Below are positions 31,105 through 35,620 of a stretch of 38,602 bases of DNA, in pieces. A program made the position numbers and the translations under genes. How positions within the stretch are numbered: the first letter of the stretch is position 1; each line of letters opens with the position of its first letter. Source of the stretch: a virus. Below the pieces are notes generated by a model, which saw nothing but the letters and a program-made list of their open reading frames with translations, did not search any database and was not told the origin of the DNA. The stretch spans positions 1-38,602 of IMG/VR virus record IMGVR_UViG_3300006923_000063; one strand, given 5' to 3'.

Positions 31105-31722
31105 ATGACACACTATATAATAGAGGGTGTAGATAATTTAGGTAAGGGTACATTAATAGATGGCATCCAGCAATTAAATGGCCCATACATGATTCAACAT
31201 TTTGAGCGACCTATGTTTTCTCAAAAGATCAAAAATAACTATATGGAAGAATTTCCACAGATTGAAACTAAAGTTTTGGATTATGAAATTCTTAGACGAT
31301 ATCAGCTACAATCTTTTTATAATGGATTCCAGCATTTAAGACAAACCAATGTACCAACTATATTTGATAGGTTCCATCTTGGTGAATGTGTATACGGCCC
31401 ATTATATCGCGATTACTCTGGCGATTATGTTTTTCTGATGGAAAATATAATTGAAGATGCCGATGTTAGATTGATATTATTAGTAACTTCTGATTTTTCT
31501 TTTATACAGGATGATGGATTATCATTTGATTTTGAAGCTAGAAATGCAGAACAAGATATGTTCATTTCTGCATTTCATAAATCTAATATAGAAAATAAAA
31601 TAATTATTGATGTTAATCATGCTGGCGAATGGGCAGATCCAATTGTTATTCGTGATTTAGCAATTAGCCCTAATGTAAAAACATGTGATAGACGACTTGA
31701 ACCAAGGATTGAAAATGAATGA
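31105..31722 (+). CDS. P-loop deoxynucleoside monophosphate kinase-like protein
   Basis: 205 aa. The Walker A loop is EGVDNLGKGT (about residues 7-16), the form used by thymidylate and deoxynucleoside kinases (E-G-x-D-x-x-GK-x-T). A second signature IFDRFHLGECVYGPLYRDYS (about 90-108) resembles their DR-x(3-4)-E/S-x-x-Y block. The chosen ATG 31105 has GAGG upstream; in-frame starts further up lie inside the endonuclease gene. Next to a dCMP hydroxymethylase, phosphorylation of hydroxymethyl-dCMP is the obvious role, the job of T4 gene 1, but the specificity cannot be read from sequence. It overlaps the methyltransferase gene by 8 bases. Confidence 0.75.
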   Translation: MTHYIIEGVDNLGKGTLIDGIQQLNGPYMIQHFERPMFSQKIKNNYMEEFPQIETKVLDYEILRRYQLQSFYNGFQHLRQTNVPTIFDRFHLGECVYGPLYRDYSGDYVFLMENIIEDADVRLILLVTSDFSFIQDDGLSFDFEARNAEQDMFISAFHKSNIENKIIIDVNHAGEWADPIVIRDLAISPNVKTCDRRLEPRIENE

Positions 31723-32941
31723 TATAAAATATGCAACGATGATACCACTTATTGGTGGTGAGTCAATTGGAATAATGAATGCAATGGGTGGACAATTGCC
31801 AGAATATGTTTTAACATATGAGGCCTTTGGTGCTAATGATTCTCATTATATTAATTATCTACGAGATAAAAAAGATTGGACTGGAGAATACCATGTCATT
31901 GATGGTAAGGATGCAGTAATACCAAACCTAGAAGAATCAGTTGATTTTGTAAATTCAGTATGCCCATGTGCGGGTCTATCTGGATTATCAGCTAGTTCAC
32001 ATGCAGACTCTGCAACGAATGATTGGATGTACACTTCATCTGAATATGTCCTAGAACATGTCAAGCCAAAAGTGTTATGGGGAGAGAACGCCCCAGCCCT
32101 GGCCACTAACAAGGGTAGGAAGGTTGCTAACGCCCTTAAAGACATTGGCACGAAGTATGGATACTCGTTCCTGCTTATTAAGACAAGCAGCCGGCTACAC
32201 GGGAATCCACAGAAACGGGCTCGCACATTTTATTTTTTCTTCAAAGAGGACTATGTGCCGCATCTGAATATTCCTACACGGGATACTAAATCTTATTCGG
32301 AGTTAATATCTGAGGTTACTATTGATTCAGATGACCCAATGTCAATGTTGATTCATGCAAAAGCAGATAAGCCAACGGATGATCCATATTTAAAATATCT
32401 ATTACATGCCCATCAGATGAGCTATCCTGATTATTGCAAATCAGTAAATGATACAGAAACTGTATTGGCACTAATCGAAGAAACACCAGGTGGCTTTCCT
32501 GCAGCATCTGAGTGGCTAGCAGCTAATGACTACGAAAAGCAATCTAAACGTTGTGCCGCTATTCAGAAGAAGTTGGATGATGATAAAAATTACTGGGCAT
32601 ATTCTACTACTATCATGGGCCATTTTACTGGAGCATTCGTAGGAGCTGCACCACAAGCTTGGACTCATCCTACTGAAGATAGATATCTGACATATCGTGA
32701 AGGTTTACATATCATGGGAATGCCCGATGATTTTGAATTATTGAATCCTAAAAAGAATACAAATCACATTTGTCAAAATGTTCCAGTCAATACTGCAGAA
32801 GATATGACTCATGGTATATTAGATTATTTGAAAGGTAAGTATGATAATACGACCAGTGATTATGTAGTACATGATTTACACAATAACAAATCTGAGTCCA
32901 GAACAGTTATCCCTGCCCCACAAGTATCAGAGTTTTTCTAA
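31715..32941 (+). CDS. Divergent DNA cytosine-C5 methyltransferase homologue
   Basis: 408 aa. Motif order follows the C5-cytosine methyltransferases: a changed motif I (MIPLIGGESIG, residues 9-19, instead of F-x-G-x-G), a motif II-like acidic residue (YEAFGAND), motif IV with the catalytic Pro-Cys (CPCAGLSGLS, C85), motif VI ENA (124-126, normally ENV), motif VIII QKRAR (166-170) and a late N-T-A-x-D motif X. An AdoMet-type cofactor site and a covalent cysteine are therefore plausible. If the phage incorporates hydroxymethylcytosine, position C5 is already occupied, so it may modify residual cytosines, act on host DNA, or remodel the hydroxymethyl group. AAGGA precedes ATG 31715; an upstream GTG is less likely. 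Confidence 0.75.
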   Translation: MNDIKYATMIPLIGGESIGIMNAMGGQLPEYVLTYEAFGANDSHYINYLRDKKDWTGEYHVIDGKDAVIPNLEESVDFVNSVCPCAGLSGLSASSHADSATNDWMYTSSEYVLEHVKPKVLWGENAPALATNKGRKVANALKDIGTKYGYSFLLIKTSSRLHGNPQKRARTFYFFFKEDYVPHLNIPTRDTKSYSELISEVTIDSDDPMSMLIHAKADKPTDDPYLKYLLHAHQMSYPDYCKSVNDTETVLALIEETPGGFPAASEWLAANDYEKQSKRCAAIQKKLDDDKNYWAYSTTIMGHFTGAFVGAAPQAWTHPTEDRYLTYREGLHIMGMPDDFELLNPKKNTNHICQNVPVNTAEDMTHGILDYLKGKYDNTTSDYVVHDLHNNKSESRTVIPAPQVSEFF

Positions 32942-32962
32942 ACTAATCGAGGTAATTGGTAT

Positions 32963-32970
32963 TATAAATA
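32963..32970 (+). promoter_or_regulatory. T4-type late promoter with RBS-hairpin
   Basis: Perfect TATAAATA. T4 geometry puts the start near 32976, inside the 5' arm of the following hairpin. Confidence 0.8.
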
Positions 32971-32971
32971 T

Positions 32972-32990
32972 TCCTAAATACAATTTAGGA
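32972..32990 (+). promoter_or_regulatory. 8-bp hairpin covering the Shine-Dalgarno
   Basis: TCCTAAAT (32972-32979) pairs perfectly with ATTTAGGA (32983-32990) around the loop ACA. AGGA (32987-32990), 7 bases before ATG 32998, is the Shine-Dalgarno and is fully paired. Transcripts begun at the late promoter would lose the first bases of the stem and free it. Confidence 0.65.
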
Positions 32991-32997
32991 TGATATA

Positions 32998-33558
32998 ATG
33001 CCAATAAACGATTTTTACATCGGCGATACCAAAACGCTAAACTTTGCAATAACAAAAGAATCAGACTCTTCAGCTATCGACATTTCCGGCTGGGAAATAT
33101 ATGTTACTTTCAAGTGGGATAAAGAAGATTCTGATGGTGATGCTATACTCCAAAAAGTATTTGTCATGCCCAATGATGCAAATTCAATTGCGGGGACAGG
33201 CATTGGTGTGCTTACATCTGACGATACTAATCAATTTATAGAAGAAGGTAATTATCATTATGATATCCAGCGAGTCATTGTTGGCAATCCGCCTGATGTT
33301 GCAACTCTAGAAATTGGAAAATTAAAAGTATTATATGGTGTAACTAGAGTAGACGTACCACACGATCACATTCCAGATGTATCAGCAATAACCGAAGCCG
33401 CCGCAGGAACAGTATTAGTAAATGCTGGGTTTGTCGTTGGCGCAACAACAACGGAAGCATCAACTACTATTGATGTTGGTGATGTGATTAGAACAGATCC
33501 TATAGCTAGAACATATGAGCCAATCGGTAATACTATTGATTTAGTTGTAGCAGTATAA
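32998..33558 (+). CDS. Fibre/baseplate accessory protein: BppU-like N-terminus plus PASTA-like domain
   Basis: 186 aa. Residues 1-120 read as a beta-sandwich resembling the N-terminal domain of phage baseplate upper proteins (DFYIGDTKTLNFAITKESDS, then ISGWEIYVTFKWDKED). Residues 128-186 match a PASTA repeat: AAAGTVLVNAGFVVGATT, then VIRTDPIARTYEPIGNTIDL, V-rich at the end. PASTA domains bind peptidoglycan or stabilise beta-rich rods. The gene has its own late promoter and hidden ribosome-binding site, so it is a late, probably virion-associated product. Confidence 0.6.
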   Translation: MPINDFYIGDTKTLNFAITKESDSSAIDISGWEIYVTFKWDKEDSDGDAILQKVFVMPNDANSIAGTGIGVLTSDDTNQFIEEGNYHYDIQRVIVGNPPDVATLEIGKLKVLYGVTRVDVPHDHIPDVSAITEAAAGTVLVNAGFVVGATTTEASTTIDVGDVIRTDPIARTYEPIGNTIDLVVAV

Positions 33559-33601
33559 CTAAAAAAACCAATGTTCCAACTGTAAAAATGAGAATAAGCA
33601 A

Positions 33602-33907
33602 ATGACTAAACAAGTATTAACTGCAAACGATCTCCGTAGTGGCGGAGTAGTATTCCTGACCCCAAAAGGTGATTGGTCACCTTATATTGCTATGGCCAGC
33701 GTTTCAGATAATTGTTGTTCAGCCGAGCAACTTGAAGCACAAGGTCAACGTTCAGTCGCTGATCAGCTGATCGTTGGACCCTTCCTGATCGATGTGAACA
33801 CAGAAAGTGGTGTGCCTTCTCCTGTACGGTTTCGTGAACAATTAAGAGTTAATGGCCCATCTGTTATCGCTGAGTTCAGGAAGCCAGTATTCAGCGAGGT
33901 TGCCTGA
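33602..33907 (+). CDS. DUF2849 protein (host-derived, cysI-linked)
   Basis: 101 aa matching the DUF2849 family over its whole length: KQVLTANDLRSGGVVFLTPK, then AMASVSDNCCSAEQLEAQGQ, then VGPFLIDVNTESGVPSPVRF and REQLRVNGPSV (family: VLTANRL-x-DGxVVF, PYLIDV, RE-x-IRA-x-GPTV). In alphaproteobacteria the gene lies directly before the sulfite reductase gene cysI; its biochemical role is unknown. The DNA is visibly richer in G+C than the flanking phage genes. The stop overlaps the next ATG by one base, followed by codons resembling the start of CysI. It is either a functional auxiliary metabolic gene or a passenger. Confidence 0.85.
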   Translation: MTKQVLTANDLRSGGVVFLTPKGDWSPYIAMASVSDNCCSAEQLEAQGQRSVADQLIVGPFLIDVNTESGVPSPVRFREQLRVNGPSVIAEFRKPVFSEVA

Positions 33908-33996
33908 TGTACACCTATGATGGCAATGACCAGCAATTTGTCAGAGCCCGCGCAGGCACTAATATCTGGTGGTTCGGCGTCTTTAGGCGCACATAA
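33907..33996 (+). pseudogene. cysI: 5' fragment of sulfite reductase cysI
   Basis: A 29-codon ORF begins on the last base of the DUF2849 stop (TGATG). Its first 15 residues, MYTYDGNDQQFVRAR, follow the start of alphaproteobacterial CysI as I recall it (M-Y-x-Y-D-x-x-D-x-x-F-V-x-x-R), then the similarity ends and a stop follows at 33994. A complete enzyme has over 500 residues, so this is a truncated remnant marking the edge of a captured host segment. It cannot have reductase activity. Confidence 0.6.
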
Positions 33997-34030
33997 TCGT
34001 GAGATAGCAGATCCAGCCTAGGAGATTATA

Positions 34031-34270
34031 GTGAATGAAGATATACAAATAGAATGTCTTGAGGATATTATAAATATTATAATTAATGATGCTGAAATTC
34101 TAAATCTTCAGTTAGTAGATAGTAATGATTTGACTTTAAGTGTTGATGAACCTTTTGATTTGACTTTAAGCGTTGCTGATCCTTTTGATTTAGCATTAGT
34201 TGTACAGGAACCATTTGATTTAGTATTTTCAGTATCTGAAATTGATATTGTTCTAGCATATACAGTCTGA
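34031..34270 (+). CDS. Acidic repeat protein (79 aa), GTG start
   Basis: Starts with GTG at 34031, 7 bases after GGAG (34020-34023). The second half consists of four imperfect 11-residue repeats built on PFDLTLSV: SNDLTLSVDE, PFDLTLSVAD, PFDLALVVQE and PFDLVFSVSE. The alternating hydrophobic pattern suggests a small beta-helix or beta-solenoid. It carries strong negative charge and no membrane segment. It may be a fibre fragment or a regulatory mimic; no family known. A TATAAATA inside it (34069) is probably chance. Confidence 0.5.
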   Translation: MNEDIQIECLEDIINIIINDAEILNLQLVDSNDLTLSVDEPFDLTLSVADPFDLALVVQEPFDLVFSVSEIDIVLAYTV

Positions 34271-34271
34271 C

Positions 34272-34458
34272 TTAGATACTCAGTTAGAAGATACAGAAGT
34301 AGAAGATTGGCCTTTAGGTATTCGTGTAGTAACACTCTACCGGCTCAACTGATCTAGAACTAACTGCCATAGGTATTACTTTTAACTCTCGTACTACAGA
34401 GCGCCTAGAATGGCGAGGAACTGGAACACTAACACCTATAATAGATACTAATCTTTAG
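34272..34458 (+). pseudogene. Frame-broken remnant of a protein gene
   Basis: No intact ORF with a start exists here, but two frames join into protein-like sequence: LDTQLEDTEVEDWPLGIRVV then TLYR (34272-34343), and, one base shifted, STDLELTAIGITFNSRTTER then LEWRGTGTLTPIIDTNL, ending at TAG 34456-34458. The join lies near 34341-34345. It has the look of a beta-rich phage structural protein that lost its start and acquired a one-base indel. An assembly error is an alternative. Confidence 0.45.
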
Positions 34459-34478
34459 GCTCTGCTAAAAATAATTGT

Positions 34479-34486
34479 TATAAATA
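34479..34486 (+). promoter_or_regulatory. T4-type late promoter
   Basis: Perfect TATAAATA, preceded by TTG as in the 11281 promoter. It lies 37 bases before ATG 34523 and should drive the fibre genes from here to the window end. Confidence 0.75.
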
Positions 34487-34522
34487 TAAAGAATATAATC
34501 TTTAAAAATAGGGAAAATTATT

Positions 34523-34899
34523 ATGACAGGAACGCCTTTACAATTGGCATATGTTACACAGCAATTAGATACTATGATAACAAATGGCAAGTCTTATCGG
34601 CTGCTGGTCAAAATGCGCTATTAAAATTATTACCAAACAACCTAGCACCAGAAGGAGCTATGAGTTATTTGCATTTTGCTAGACAATTTGAACTGGCAGC
34701 ATTTGAAGCAGGAATTGCAACTCAAGTAAGAACAGAATTAGCAACTGAGCTCGCAGCAGTACTAAATAGTAACACACTAGTACAAGATATACCTGGTGGT
34801 GTATGGGAAAAGCCTACATCGGAATTGACTACATCTGGCTCAATCGGACATTATATAACTAAGAAATTAATTTCACTTAAGGAGTGGTACTCACAATGA
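34523..34899 (+). pseudogene. Frameshifted tail-appendage-like gene
   Basis: ATG 34523, with AGGG 34510-34513 as Shine-Dalgarno, opens MTGTPLQLAYVTQQLDTMIT but stops at 34622-34624. The -1 frame is open across the region and continues with WQVLSAAGQNALLKLL, then APEGAMSYLHFARQFELAAF, to the stop at 34897-34899. The end, IPGGVWEKPTSELTTSGSIG, resembles the VW...TTPGTFG segment of phage tail proteins. The two parts look like one gene broken by an indel around 34560-34590. No slippery heptamer is present. An internal ATG (34660) would still give a 79-aa protein. Confidence 0.5.
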
Positions 34900-35114
34900 T
34901 GAAAAAATTCGCGGGTTATTTTTGGAAATTATCAATCAGCATAGAACAATTCTTAAATGTTTCCTTGGGCCCAATATTTAATTGGATATTACCAGTAAAC
35001 CCAGAGCATCTATTTGGAAATTCAGATAGAGGTAAAGTATGCAATTGGTTATGTAGAATATTCAATATATTCGATAAGAATCATTGTGTAGAATCTGTTG
35101 AATGGGGTGAATAA
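34896..35114 (+). CDS. Small conserved phage protein (72 aa)
   Basis: Starts in an ATGA overlap with the previous frame; AAGGAG (34879-34884) is the Shine-Dalgarno. Residues 1-35 are amphipathic to hydrophobic (FAGYFWKLSISIEQFLNVSL, then GPIFNWIL). The C-terminus has CNWLCRIFNIFDKNHCVESV, then EW. Small proteins with a hydrophobic start and a closing D-x-x-HC-x-x-S-x-E/W pattern recur near lysis or fibre genes of many phages, without known function. A peripheral membrane role is possible. Confidence 0.6.
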   Translation: MMKKFAGYFWKLSISIEQFLNVSLGPIFNWILPVNPEHLFGNSDRGKVCNWLCRIFNIFDKNHCVESVEWGE

Positions 35115-35620
35115 TGGCAGATTCATATCTTTATCTTGAAGATGGAACTAATCAATTAGAAGAACAAGAAGCAACTGTTATTTCAACAGGGGTTGCAAAT
35201 GCTGGTGATATAGTTGCTCTAGATGAAAATGGACAATTAGATGCATCTATTGCTATCTCAGCAGGTGGCTATATTACATTGGAAACTAATGAGGATGTCA
35301 TTGGTGGTGAGTTTATAAATATATATAATGATGCTGGAACGCCAAAGATACAATTGGCTTCTGCATCGGGAGAATTATTTGCTGATGGATTTGTCAAAGC
35401 GGATTATTCTGCCGGCGACATATGTATAGTATATTTAGGTGGAATGAATACATCACTCACTGGATTAACTGTAGGGGCTCAATATTTTTTAAGTCTCATT
35501 GCAGGTTCTATTACTGATAGCCCACCTACGGGCTCTCAAGTAACTATACAATTGCTTGGTAGGGCTATCTCAACAACTTCATTATCATTTGATCCAGTCA
35601 ATCCAATAGTGAGGTCATAA
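35114..35620 (+). CDS. Beta-rich fibre-associated/decoration-like protein (168 aa)
   Basis: 168 aa, acidic. An N-terminal tail (SYLYLEDGTNQLEEQEATVI) is followed by a compact beta domain: GDIVALDENGQLDASIAISA, DGFVKADYSAGDICIVYLGG, TGLTVGAQYFLSLIAGSIT and VTIQLLGRAISTTSLSFDP. This domain appears in tail-fibre C-termini and as separate proteins in marine phages, where it may bind the fibre shaft. It is coupled to both neighbours by 1-base overlaps (TAATG), so it is expressed with the giant fibre. Confidence 0.6.
   Translation: MADSYLYLEDGTNQLEEQEATVISTGVANAGDIVALDENGQLDASIAISAGGYITLETNEDVIGGEFINIYNDAGTPKIQLASASGELFADGFVKADYSAGDICIVYLGGMNTSLTGLTVGAQYFLSLIAGSITDSPPTGSQVTIQLLGRAISTTSLSFDPVNPIVRS

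Noticed and set aside
31685-31714. GTG at 31685 as the start of the methyltransferase homologue
   Set aside because: It would overlap the kinase gene by 38 bases. ATG 31715 has AAGGA at ideal distance and begins just before motif I.
34069-34076. TATAAATA inside the PFDL repeat gene
   Set aside because: It lies within coding sequence (Asp-Ile-Ile-Asn-Ile), with no gene start at a suitable distance. It is probably chance in A+T-rich DNA, although a weak late start cannot be excluded.
34523-34899. Programmed frameshift in the appendage-like gene
   Set aside because: No X XXY YYZ heptamer is present where the frames overlap. An indel or sequencing error is more likely than programmed recoding.
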